Source: Methylotetracoccus oryzae (GTDB lineage Bacteria > Pseudomonadota > Gammaproteobacteria > Methylococcales > Methylococcaceae). From it: a stretch of 64,000 bases of DNA. Of this stretch, positions 57,301 through 64,000 are shown in pieces. Positions within the stretch are counted from its first letter, which is position 1. Each line of letters begins with the position of its first letter. The notes beneath the pieces were generated by a model. That model did no database searches and was not told the DNA's origin. It saw nothing but the letters and a program-made list of their open reading frames with translations. A program made the position numbers and the translations under genes. The DNA lies in contig NZ_SRSH01000006.1 in NCBI RefSeq assembly GCF_006175985.1, positions 170,880-234,879 of the forward strand, written 5' to 3'.

Positions 57301-59293
57301 CGAGCTGGTGCGCCGCTTCCAGCCCCAAAGCAAAATTATCTTCGACACAGTCGATCTTCACTTCGTACGAGAAGCGCGACGCGCCGAGATCGAAGGCTCT
57401 TGGGAGGTGAAATTGGCCGCTGAAGCGACAAAGGCCATGGAGTTAGAGTACGTAAAGCGAGCCGATGGCACCATTGTCGTGAGTCCAGCGGAAAGAGAAG
57501 CTCTAGAAGCAGAGGTTCCAGGCTGTCGAGTATGGTGCGTGCCGTTTTCTAGGGATATTCCCGGCCCAAAAGCTGGCTTTGAGGAAAGGGCAGATATCCT
57601 GTTCGTGGGCGGTTTTTTGCACGCGCCGAATGTGGACGCTGTTCGGTATTTCTCAGAGGAAGTGTGGCCACATGTTAAAACCCGCCTTCCCGCCGCGCGG
57701 TTCCTTGTCGTCGGTAGTAATATGCCGGCCGAATTTCAGCGTTGGGACTGTGAGAGAATAGTACCGGTCGGATACGTAAAGGATCTGGCCCCTTATATGG
57801 AACGGAGTCGCATCACGGTAGCTCCGCTGCGATATGGGGCGGGCATAAAAGGAAAGGTGGCAACGAGCCTATCCTTCGGCGTTCCGGTAGTCGGTACGCC
57901 GATCGCTTTCGAGGGGATGGGCTGCCAGCACCAGGTTGACGTCCTTCAGGCTGAAACGCCGGAAGAGTTTGCTGAGGCGGTGATTGAGGCCTATACGAAA
58001 CCCGCCTTGTGGAAACAGCTTTCTGAAGCGGGTCTCCGGCTTGTTGCTTCGCTTTATTCCCATGAGGTGGGGCAGGCGAAATTATCGGAGATACTGCAGC
58101 ACTTCGGAAAACCTTCCTGCAAAATCTCCCAGGTCCCCTCAGCGGTTGACGGAGTCGCCGGGAGCGGCGCCTCACCCGGGCGTGATCCAGTCGGGGCCAG
58201 TGTTCTCCGCGACACACGGGTAATCGCCTTTTATCTACCCCAGTTCCACCCAATTCCGGAGAACGACATATGGTGGGGGAAGGGGTTTACGGAATGGACC
58301 AACGTCACGCGGGCTCGTCCACTCTTTCCCGGTCACTACCAACCACATCTGCCGAGTGATCTCGGCTTCTATGACCTACGGGTTGCCGAGGTTCGTGAAG
58401 CACAGGGAGACCTCGCACGGCAGTTTGGGATTTATGGATTCTGCTATTACTATTACTGGTTCGCGGGGCAGCGCCTACTAGAACGGCCACTCAACGAAAT
58501 GCTCGCGAGTGGCTCGCCCGATTTCCCTTTCTGCTTATGCTGGGCGAACGAGAGCTGGACTCGGCGGTGGGATGGCAGGGAACAGCACATTCTGATGGAG
58601 CAGCGCCACTCACATGAAACGGACGTACGTTTCATTCGTGACGTGATCCCAGTCCTTCGGGACGAACGCTACATCAGGATAAACGGTCGCCCGTTACTCT
58701 TGGTTTACCGAACAGAGCTGTTACCAGACCCGAAGCGGACAGCCGAGGTTTGGAGGGAGGAGTGTCGACGCGCAGGAATTGGGGATATTTTCCTATGTCG
58801 CGCCGAGGCATTCACTCGTTGCGATCCCGCAAGTGTTGGATTCGACGCCGCATATGAATTCCCGCCGTTGCAGGCCGACGTGCCAGAGCTTGACCCACCT
58901 GTGATTGTGGAGGGAAGCCATGATTTTGCGATGGGGCCATTTTCAGGAAAAATTTTCCCGTATGATTCGCTCGTGGAACGAGCGTGCGCTCGCGAAAGCC
59001 CGCCCTACCAACGCTTCCCAGGTGTGATGGTCAGCTGGGACAACACCGCTCGCCGGGGAAACACGGCATACATTTGGCAGGGAAGCACACCGGAGCTCTA
59101 TGAACAGTGGCTTCGAAGTGCTTGCGAGGCGGTAGAGCGCGCCCCGAATGGCCCAGATGAACAAATCGTATTCGTGAACGCTTGGAATGAATGGGCGGAG
59201 GGGTGTCACCTGGAGCCTGATCAACGATTTGGGCGCCTCTACCTTGAGGCGACGTGGCGCGCCCTACAACGCCGCCCCCGCGTAACACGTTGA
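54350..59293 (+). CDS. Fusion: sulfotransferase + coiled coil + GT2 + GT4 + WbsX/GH99-like
   Basis: A 1647-residue protein with no signal peptide. Residues ~41-290 are a PAPS-dependent sulfotransferase (V-V-L-G-M-H-R-S-G-T-S-V-L as the 5'-phosphosulfate loop; A-V-R-N-P-L-S-V-S-R-S as the 3'-phosphate site). A coiled coil runs ~325-470. A GT2 domain at ~626-880 has I-I-I-P-V-F-N-Q, N-D-C-S-T-D-G-T, F-L-N-N-D-T and Y-E-D-T-D-L. A GT4-like domain at ~892-1250 has F-V-G-G-F-L-H-A-P-N-V-D and P-L-R-Y-G-A-G-I-K-G-K. The C-terminal ~1288-1645 is WbsX/GH99-like (F-Y-L-P-Q-F-H-P-I-P-E-N-D, C-W-A-N-E-S-W-T-R-R-W, N-A-W-N-E-W-A-E-G). It likely builds and sulfates a surface glycan. Codon use is more A+T-rich than the core genes. 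Confidence 0.9.
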   Translation: MMATTTEQLNEKGHTNEHVTPYSVSDPKAAPDDGLTHAEKVIVVLGMHRSGTSVLTRGLLELGVTLGERLVPEDQNNPKGYWEDIDICALNERLLEAAALRWNSLMPSGAFPLDPSRFPDLFIEAVELLSKKTAGQMLWGFKDPRTAPLLPFWTEAFIASGLQPCYILAVRNPLSVSRSLQTRDGLAPEKSALLWAQHIRSAVIGSRRSRRVVVDYDLLLECPARELARIANALGLEAVSQERLSESEYCRTFISPGLRHSRHGIAILSTYPMLANLTAPVYQLLLGVASDETDLATVEETTVWHDFLSAVESLTTFSPYVTHLERRLDIALSEAEELEDRLAAGERGLLEREEEIARLHEAAKGLLAEKCAWEKDFQTTRDEKEQLKSELEKQGHLWEGRFQSLLRSLESRDAKLARHEEELASLLHDITSNATELGKLNHLLSLTSGERDRLEVAVDKRQRELSSIYSSTSWRLSGPLRLAKRRLPSISALLGHWLRVIYLIAPLPVSLKLNLKSILFAVLSPLIRNTRAYQAWLQFETKRTNSKVGCSNPAPVNSNVSSGASDIASATDAPLAPSGLGMEMEKHEVEQNKLPASIDLPSESLTGFEETLSLARSISFHDAANPWVSIIIPVFNQIDLTAKCLKALSDVGSKYSFEVIVINDCSTDGTQKILTGIPGLHLLSNAQNLGFTKGCNRGARSARGKYLVFLNNDTIVHPGWLDALVEAMQQQPLAGLVGSKLVFPNGKLQEAGGMVWSDASGHNFGRNDDPRRPEYNYLKEVDYCSGASIIIERDVFIRLGSFDERYAPAYYEDTDLAFKVRQAGLRVLYQPLSELTHFEGGTAGTDVTVGVKVHQVLNAEKFYEKWKRELSRHPSPSEDGKPHRDRYAVAKALVVDVWPTPDKDSGSIDALNLLKTLLAFNYKVTFFPDNTVSHFGQYTTSLQGLGVECLYEPYVESLSQYLEETDCEYDVVFLRRASSGGRHLELVRRFQPQSKIIFDTVDLHFVREARRAEIEGSWEVKLAAEATKAMELEYVKRADGTIVVSPAEREALEAEVPGCRVWCVPFSRDIPGPKAGFEERADILFVGGFLHAPNVDAVRYFSEEVWPHVKTRLPAARFLVVGSNMPAEFQRWDCERIVPVGYVKDLAPYMERSRITVAPLRYGAGIKGKVATSLSFGVPVVGTPIAFEGMGCQHQVDVLQAETPEEFAEAVIEAYTKPALWKQLSEAGLRLVASLYSHEVGQAKLSEILQHFGKPSCKISQVPSAVDGVAGSGASPGRDPVGASVLRDTRVIAFYLPQFHPIPENDIWWGKGFTEWTNVTRARPLFPGHYQPHLPSDLGFYDLRVAEVREAQGDLARQFGIYGFCYYYYWFAGQRLLERPLNEMLASGSPDFPFCLCWANESWTRRWDGREQHILMEQRHSHETDVRFIRDVIPVLRDERYIRINGRPLLLVYRTELLPDPKRTAEVWREECRRAGIGDIFLCRAEAFTRCDPASVGFDAAYEFPPLQADVPELDPPVIVEGSHDFAMGPFSGKIFPYDSLVERACARESPPYQRFPGVMVSWDNTARRGNTAYIWQGSTPELYEQWLRSACEAVERAPNGPDEQIVFVNAWNEWAEGCHLEPDQRFGRLYLEATWRALQRRPRVTR

Positions 59294-59336
59294 CGTAACC
59301 CGCAAAAAACAATGTAGGCACCGGCTTTAGGGTTTA

Positions 59337-60128
59337 ATGCACAAGATCTCAGTGCCCACCAACGGAGAGCGGTGGGTCATCGTCCACTTCCACATTTTCA
59401 AGAATGCCGGGACCACGGTCGAAGACGTTCTGCGCCGGAATTTCGGCGATCTCCATCGCACCTATGACCTACCTGAACCGACAGGGAAGATTGGTAACGA
59501 AGAGGTTCTCCGGTTTTTGGATGAGGCGCAGCCGCTGGCTGCGCTGAGCTCGCATCAGATTTCGTATCCGATTTTCTGCGGGCCGGCGCTGCGCATCTAT
59601 TCCTTACTATTTCTACGACACCCTATTGACCGGATCGCGTCCGGTCTCCGCTACTCATTTCAACGCATGGCCTACGAGGAGCCCCTACGATATGCGGAAT
59701 ATTCGAATCTGGGTGATTACATGAGAAGGTCCGTTGACGGGGGGATTTGCGACAATTTTCAGGTTTACCTCCTTTCTCGGAGTACCATATTGAACCTTGG
59801 AATGCCAGACGCAAGCTGGGAGGTTCGGCGCGATATCGCGATCGAGAATATAGTGAAGAGTGAGTTTTTTGGCTTGGTGGAACGTTTCGATGAAAGCCTT
59901 CTATTGATGAAACGATATATCGGAATCGTATATCCGGATTTCAAGTGCGACTATGAACGCCAGAATACCTCCAACGAACAGCCATCCCTTCCCTTGAGGC
60001 TAGCACAGTTTGAGGAACTGGTCGGGCGCGAGCGTATGGGTCGCCTGACAGCGGAAAACCAATTCGACCTTGCGCTTTTCGAGTTCGCGACAAAAGTGTT
60101 TGAACAGCGGCTCGTCGGAAATAGTTGA
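59337..60128 (+). CDS. Sulfotransferase (Sulfotransfer_2-like)
   Basis: A 263-residue cytosolic enzyme of the carbohydrate sulfotransferase group. The 5'-phosphosulfate loop is H-I-F-K-N-A-G-T-T-V-E, with the usual lysine. L-F-L-R-H-P-I-D-R-I-A-S-G-L is the 3'-phosphate-binding motif with arginine and serine. It resembles HexA 2-O-sulfotransferase-type proteins of bacterial polysaccharide loci. It follows the fusion gene by 43 bases and is probably cotranscribed, giving the locus two different sulfotransferase activities. No PAPS-synthesis gene is nearby. Confidence 0.88.
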   Translation: MHKISVPTNGERWVIVHFHIFKNAGTTVEDVLRRNFGDLHRTYDLPEPTGKIGNEEVLRFLDEAQPLAALSSHQISYPIFCGPALRIYSLLFLRHPIDRIASGLRYSFQRMAYEEPLRYAEYSNLGDYMRRSVDGGICDNFQVYLLSRSTILNLGMPDASWEVRRDIAIENIVKSEFFGLVERFDESLLLMKRYIGIVYPDFKCDYERQNTSNEQPSLPLRLAQFEELVGRERMGRLTAENQFDLALFEFATKVFEQRLVGNS

Positions 60129-60564
60129 GCGTATTTCGATTGGCGCTCGTAGCTCGAAAGGTGCCAAGTTGGAGCCAAAATTCTGTGCAGTTATAGCGCG
60201 GAAATGCGGGAGTTGATGGTGGTTTTTCTATCTGGGCTGTGGGTATGGTATCTGGAAACCAGTCTCCCTTTAATCACTTTTGGCTCGCTTTAGGGAACCT
60301 CTTATATGGACGCCTCCGAGAGAGGCAACTGATCGTATTGTTTTAGCAGCATAGGTAAGGATGCAGTCTTATATTCGGCCTTCTGGTGCAGGCCATAAGC
60401 CTGCGGGCCCTGATGGAATCCGCTGACGGGGGCCTCATCTGAACATCGAACTGGGAGTGAATTTTCCCTATCAGGTTTATCCCGTCCCGGTCCAACCTGT
60501 CTGCCATCAACAACGAACCAATTGCACCCTCCGAAAAATGGTTAAAGTGCGGTAAGCAACGACA
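60129..60564. other. Intergenic region between sulfotransferase gene and insertion sequence
   Basis: About 436 bases of relatively A+T-rich DNA without a convincing gene or RNA. Short frames on both strands contain stops. It is probably a remnant of the locus disrupted by transposition. Confidence 0.45.
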
Positions 60565-62615
60565 CTAGCCCAACTTTCGCTATTCGGGGCTTTTGGCGGG
60601 CTACCCCATTGTTTTGTTGTAGGACGGATTCAGGAGGTCGGCACTACAGGGAGGCGGCGGTCAGGGTGGTGACCGAAGGGTTGGAAGAACGTATACGCGG
60701 GGGCGGTTGCTGGGGCAAGACCAACTTCAAGCGCTGTAACAACAGTTGCTGGTCAGGATCGGGCTGGGTATAGCGGGGCAGAATCACGTGGCGGCCATCG
60801 GTGGTCGGGAGATGCACATCGACCATCTGGATCGCCGACAGTTTTTCCAGGATGGCCCTCGGGGTCAACCCAGGGGCTAGTCGGCGGGCCTGGAACTTCA
60901 GGGTCACTTGCAGGCAGTAGGCGATGAAGGCGACGAAGATGTGGGCTTCGATCCGGTGGTCCAGTTGATGATAGATGGGCCTCAGGCTCAGCTCGCTTTT
61001 TAATTCCTTGAACGCCTGCTCGATCTCGGTGAGTTGGATGTAGTACTGCCAGAGCATGGCCGGATCGGTCGCGGTGAGATTGGAGCGCAGCAGGTAACAG
61101 CCTTCCCGGCGCCGGGTCTGCCGTAGCTTAGCTTTGCACAAAGAAAACTGGAAAGTGTCTGGAGTCACCGGCTGTGTGGCTCCGGGCATCTGGATGTCCA
61201 CCAGTCCGTACGCGCGCCCGGCCTCCTTCTTGGCCGCACCGAGCTTGAGCAGGAGCTGATCGCGGCTGAGATCTTGTCGGCGCAGTTCGTGGAGTCGCTG
61301 CCAGAGCCGCTTCAGTCGGCGGCGGCGCATGGCGCGCTCCTTGTCGGCCCGTCCGTCACTGCGGGCCAGCACATACAACTCGCCGTCCTGTTCGAGCAGT
61401 TTGACGTGAACCGACTCCCGCGCCTCGGCCCAAGGTTGCGCCAGGAAGGACCGTTCGAGTCGCGTCAGCCGGCCTTTCGGGGTGCCGACCAGATAGTGCA
61501 CCGGGGGATCGGACTGGCGCATGAGCGCCAGGGTGTCCTCGGTCGGGATGCCACGATCCATGACCCAGGTCCGATTGGCCTTGCCGTACTGCCGTTCGAT
61601 GGCTTGGAGAAAGTCGGCCAGCGTGGTCCTGTCGCTGGTATTGCCCGGCATCACCTCATAGGCCAACGGGAACCCTTCCGGGGTGACGATCAGGGCAATG
61701 ACGACCTGGACACAATCGGCGCGTTTGTCCCGGCTGTAGCCGAACTTGCGCTGCCCCTCCTCCGGCGGTACGCACTCGAAGTAGGTGCTGGTCAGGTCGT
61801 ACAGCAGCACCTCAAAACGAGCCCCGAATAAAGTCTGCCAGCGCTCGGTGAGAAACTGGAAGAACGCTTCTTTGTGGTCCAGCAAACGATCCAGACAGCG
61901 ATACAGCGTATCCTTCTCGGCGACGCCCAGGTCCTCGCCCAGAAGATCCGCCAGCGCCGTCTCTCTGAACCACTGCCGATGCAGCCGCCATTCACTCCCC
62001 GGTGCCAATAACCGGTGACAGACCAACACCTTCAGCACGTTGAGCCAGCGGGTGCCCTTGCGACTGGGGCGCAGCTTTTCGGCCCAGAATTCATCGAGGT
62101 CCAGTTGCTCCCAGAGCCGCAACGCCAACCAGCAGCCGCCGAACTGCCGCGGGTGATGGAGGCTCAGCTCGCTCAACCGAACCTGAACCACCGCCAACGC
62201 CAGTTCCGGCGCCGGGCGGTCATCGGCAAACAAGGCCATCTGCTGTGACCGGGCGCCGTCGGCATCGAACACCTCGATGCTCCTGCACCACGCGGCCCGC
62301 TGGGCGTCGTTGATCTCGGCTAGATAGAGCACCTGGCGCTGAACCACCCGACCGCCGGTCACCCGGTGGTTCTCCACCAGACTCCAGTAGCGGTGTTCCT
62401 TACCGTCCTTGAAACGGCGTTTGGCACGTAAAAACATGCCTTCCTATTGTGAACATAACCGACCCCCGGTCAACAACCAAGGTCGGCACTACACACGGTT
62501 TTCGGGCAGCTTTGCTGTCCTGCGGTTAAAGAAACCAAGCGGTTGTGATCCAGTGCCGGGATAAGAATTGCTCGGTCGAGGAGAAATTGGAGGCGAATAG
62601 CGAAAGTCGGGCTAG
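60565..62615 (-). mobile_element. IS1634-type insertion sequence with 22-bp inverted ends
   Basis: The transposase gene is bracketed by 22-base inverted repeats, 60565-60586 (starting CTAGCCCAACTTTCGC) and 62594-62615 (its complement starts CTAGCCCGACTTTCGC), with a single mismatch. The resulting 2.05-kb size suits the family. No clear target duplication was seen outside these ends. A 14-base direct repeat AGGTCGGCACTACA also occurs inside both ends (60634-60647 and 62480-62493), and the first copy contains the transposase stop codon. Confidence 0.65.
60644..62437 (-). CDS. IS1634-family transposase
   Basis: A 597-residue DDE transposase of the IS4 superfamily. The first catalytic aspartate lies in L-L-Y-D-L-T-S-T-Y-F-E, followed by G-Y-S-R-D-K-R-A-D-C. 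The second is in W-V-M-D-R-G-I-P. The glutamate is in L-T-E-I-E-Q-A-F-K-E-L-K-S-E-L-S-L-R-P-I-Y-H, the Y-x2-R/E-x3-K-like signature region, followed by H-R-I-E-A-H-I-F-V-A-F-I. The frame is full-length and intact, so the element may still be active. Confidence 0.92.
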   Translation of the reverse strand: MFLRAKRRFKDGKEHRYWSLVENHRVTGGRVVQRQVLYLAEINDAQRAAWCRSIEVFDADGARSQQMALFADDRPAPELALAVVQVRLSELSLHHPRQFGGCWLALRLWEQLDLDEFWAEKLRPSRKGTRWLNVLKVLVCHRLLAPGSEWRLHRQWFRETALADLLGEDLGVAEKDTLYRCLDRLLDHKEAFFQFLTERWQTLFGARFEVLLYDLTSTYFECVPPEEGQRKFGYSRDKRADCVQVVIALIVTPEGFPLAYEVMPGNTSDRTTLADFLQAIERQYGKANRTWVMDRGIPTEDTLALMRQSDPPVHYLVGTPKGRLTRLERSFLAQPWAEARESVHVKLLEQDGELYVLARSDGRADKERAMRRRRLKRLWQRLHELRRQDLSRDQLLLKLGAAKKEAGRAYGLVDIQMPGATQPVTPDTFQFSLCKAKLRQTRRREGCYLLRSNLTATDPAMLWQYYIQLTEIEQAFKELKSELSLRPIYHQLDHRIEAHIFVAFIAYCLQVTLKFQARRLAPGLTPRAILEKLSAIQMVDVHLPTTDGRHVILPRYTQPDPDQQLLLQRLKLVLPQQPPPRIRSSNPSVTTLTAASL

Positions 62616-62624
62616 GGCCGCCGC

Positions 62625-63644
62625 TCAAGGGGTCACCAAACCGAACTGGGCAGCCTTGAACGGTTCGCCTTTAGCCAGTACCGCCCAGAGGGTTCTGGCC
62701 AGTTTATTGGCCACCGCCGCAACGACCACGTTGAAGGGCCGGCGCGCGCGCAGCGCCGCGAGCCAGGGTTGGTCGCCACGGCGCAGCACCACCGCTCGGG
62801 CGCCGTGCATCAGCAGCGTTCGCAAATATACGTCACCGCGTTTGGACAGACCCAGTTGGCGAACCCAGCCGCCGGTGCCCCGCTGTTTGGGGACCAACCC
62901 CAACCACGCGGCCAATTCGCGCCCGGATCGAAAGGTATTGGCGTCCCCGATGCTCGCACCGGCAGCGGTCGCGGTAAGCAGCCCGATCCCTGGAATACGG
63001 GCAATCGCCTGGCACGGCGGGGACTCCTTGAGAATACCGGTCAGCCGACGTTCGATCACCACAGTCTCCGCATCCAAGCCTTGGATTCTCGCCCACTGCT
63101 CCCGCAAACTCGCCATCAGCACCGCAGGCAGTCGGGACTCAAGCTCCGCCAGGTCTCCTGGTAAGGCTTTGCCGAGAGCGGCCATTCCTTCCGGTAGTAC
63201 CGTGCCGAACTCGTAGAGTATGCCGCGCAGCGCATTGGACTGCATGATGCGGAACTTGAGCAACTGGGCGCGCAGTCGGTGGAGCGCCAGAATACTTTGC
63301 TGCAGTTCCGTCTTGACTGCGACAAAGCGAGCCGCGGGCTGCTGTGCCGCGGTCCAGATCGCCCGCGCATCGGCAGCATCCGTCTTGTTGCGCAACACGA
63401 AGGGCCTGACGCTCTTCGGCGCCAGCAATCGCACCTCATGACCTAGGCGGCTGATCTCTCGGGCCCACCAGTGTGCGCTGCCGCAGGCTTCAAGCGCCAC
63501 GATCGCCGGAGCCCGGCGCGCCAGAAACGCGAGAGTGTCCCGTCGGTGCAGTCTGAAACGCCCGATCTCTCCGGTTTCGGGGCAAACGGTGTGCAGTTGA
63601 ATGACGCGTTTCGCAATGTCCATTCCGATTACGTTTGTCTTCAT
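62625..63644 (-). CDS. IS110-family transposase
   Basis: A 339-residue recombinase from the ATG at 63644 (upstream frame extension ignored). The RuvC-like N-terminal domain supplies the DEDD residues: G-M-D-I-A-K, A-L-E-A-C-G-S-A-H-W-W, K-T-D-A-A-D-A. The C-terminal Transposase_20 domain has I-P-G-I-G-L-L-T-A-T and the serine-containing S-G-R-E-L-A-A-W-L-G-L-V-P. IS110 enzymes work with a bridge RNA encoded by the element itself. Its stop lies 10 bases from the end of the IS1634-type element. Confidence 0.93.
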   Translation of the reverse strand: MKTNVIGMDIAKRVIQLHTVCPETGEIGRFRLHRRDTLAFLARRAPAIVALEACGSAHWWAREISRLGHEVRLLAPKSVRPFVLRNKTDAADARAIWTAAQQPAARFVAVKTELQQSILALHRLRAQLLKFRIMQSNALRGILYEFGTVLPEGMAALGKALPGDLAELESRLPAVLMASLREQWARIQGLDAETVVIERRLTGILKESPPCQAIARIPGIGLLTATAAGASIGDANTFRSGRELAAWLGLVPKQRGTGGWVRQLGLSKRGDVYLRTLLMHGARAVVLRRGDQPWLAALRARRPFNVVVAAVANKLARTLWAVLAKGEPFKAAQFGLVTP

Positions 63645-63849
63645 GGCCGCGGACCTTTGTTCAGCTGGTTGGCTTAGGCTCTCCACTGTGCCACCCGTTA
63701 GCGCCAAGCGCGACGGCCGGCGACAACGAGAACCTCAGGTGGAGGCGTCCATACCATCTGAACAATTCCGAGTTGACGCGCAAGGACGCATCCCGCGGAG
63801 AATCAGGCGTCGAAAATGGACTTTAGTGACGCAAATTCCGTGTTTGAGA
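63645..63849 (-). other. IS110 5' non-coding end, possible bridge-RNA locus
   Basis: About 200 non-coding bases lie upstream of the IS110 transposase. In the IS110 group this side of the element encodes the bridge RNA that pairs with donor and target DNA. No boundary or guide loops could be assigned by eye, so this is a location only. Confidence 0.35.
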
Positions 63850-63874
63850 GGGCGATTTCCGCCCGGATTCGCCC
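63850..63874. repeat. Inverted repeat near an IS end
   Basis: GGGCGA (63850-63855) and TCGCCC (63869-63874) face each other around a GC-rich centre. It lies between the IS110 region and the truncated IS5-type gene and may mark the end of the latter. Confidence 0.35.
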
Positions 63875-63905
63875 TTAGGGGCGGATGCCGGGCGCACGTC
63901 GCCCG

Positions 63906-64000
63906 TCAGATCATCAAGGCATGCCTCTTGAGATAGATGTTGGTAAGCCCGATCAGGGTAAACACCTGGGCGGCGTTCTTGGCCAGGCCCCGGTAACGCG
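63906..64000 (-). CDS. C-terminus of an IS5-type transposase (partial)
   Basis: The last 31 residues of a minus-strand gene enter from the right edge: R-Y-R-G-L-A-K-N-A-A-Q-V-F-T-L-I-G-L-T-N-I-Y-L then K-R-H-A-L-M-I and TGA (complement 63906-63908). The V-R-Y-R-G-L-x-K-N ending is typical of IS5-family transposases. Whether the gene is intact cannot be seen. Confidence 0.75.
   Translation of the reverse strand, partial: RYRGLAKNAAQVFTLIGLTNIYLKRHALMI

Overview
The window reads as part of a GC-rich gammaproteobacterial chromosome that includes the dnaA neighbourhood. The order mnmE-yidC-yidD-rnpA-rpmH, divergent from dnaA-dnaN-recF-gyrB, together with RecF/GyrB/MnmE sequences, RlmM, MsrQ, Lgt-ThyA-FolA clustering and two Pseudomonas-type parS sites, all point that way. 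A sulfide:quinone oxidoreductase close to the Acidithiobacillus ferrooxidans enzyme suggests a sulfide-oxidising lineage. I cannot name the genus.

Layout. 1-13.3 kb: the end of an unidentified membrane protein, a DUF3597 protein, the replication/translation/membrane-insertion block, then lgt-thyA-folA. 13.3-19.8 kb: moaC, a flavin reductase overlapping a COG1665-like nucleotidyltransferase, two paralogous mini membrane proteins flanking a HAD phosphatase, a TPP-riboswitch-controlled thiC, and a DUF2238 membrane protein. 19.9-28.1 kb: an RRM protein, a CzcB/CzcA-type metal efflux pair with a PII-like gene, rlmM, an orphan Wzt-type ABC ATPase and a JAMM peptidase. 28.4-38.3 kb: a six-PAS hybrid histidine kinase, an MltD-like lytic transglycosylase, a stand-alone receiver, a DUF937-like/OmpA fusion with a probable lipoprotein, and a PAS-sigma54 activator. 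38.3-45.9 kb: a regulatory region with GTTTCA repeats and a sigma54-type promoter, then sqr; a lipoprotein hydrolase, a PPOX protein, a PatB-type lyase, a fatty-acid hydroxylase divergent from a MerR regulator, and msrQ.

46.1-52.5 kb: a membrane-anchored protein built of seven G-V-A-K/R-Y-L-K repeats, divergent from an 844-aa collagen-like protein whose N-terminal domain matches that of the OmpA fusion protein at 34.6 kb; then a secreted sulfatase. 52.5-64 kb is accessory DNA, visibly richer in A+T: broken glycosyltransferase remnants, a 1647-aa fusion (sulfotransferase, coiled coil, GT2, GT4, WbsX/GH99-like), a second sulfotransferase, then IS1634-type, IS110-type and truncated IS5-type elements.

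The most notable observations are the PAS-sigma54 regulator/sqr control region, the four-activity polysaccharide fusion next to a sulfotransferase, the shared DUF937-like domain in two cell-envelope proteins, the GVAKYLK repeat protein, parS sites embedded in recF, and a TGTACA operator between the MerR and hydroxylase genes. No tRNA, rRNA or CRISPR array was seen, and no DnaA-box cluster was found by eye.
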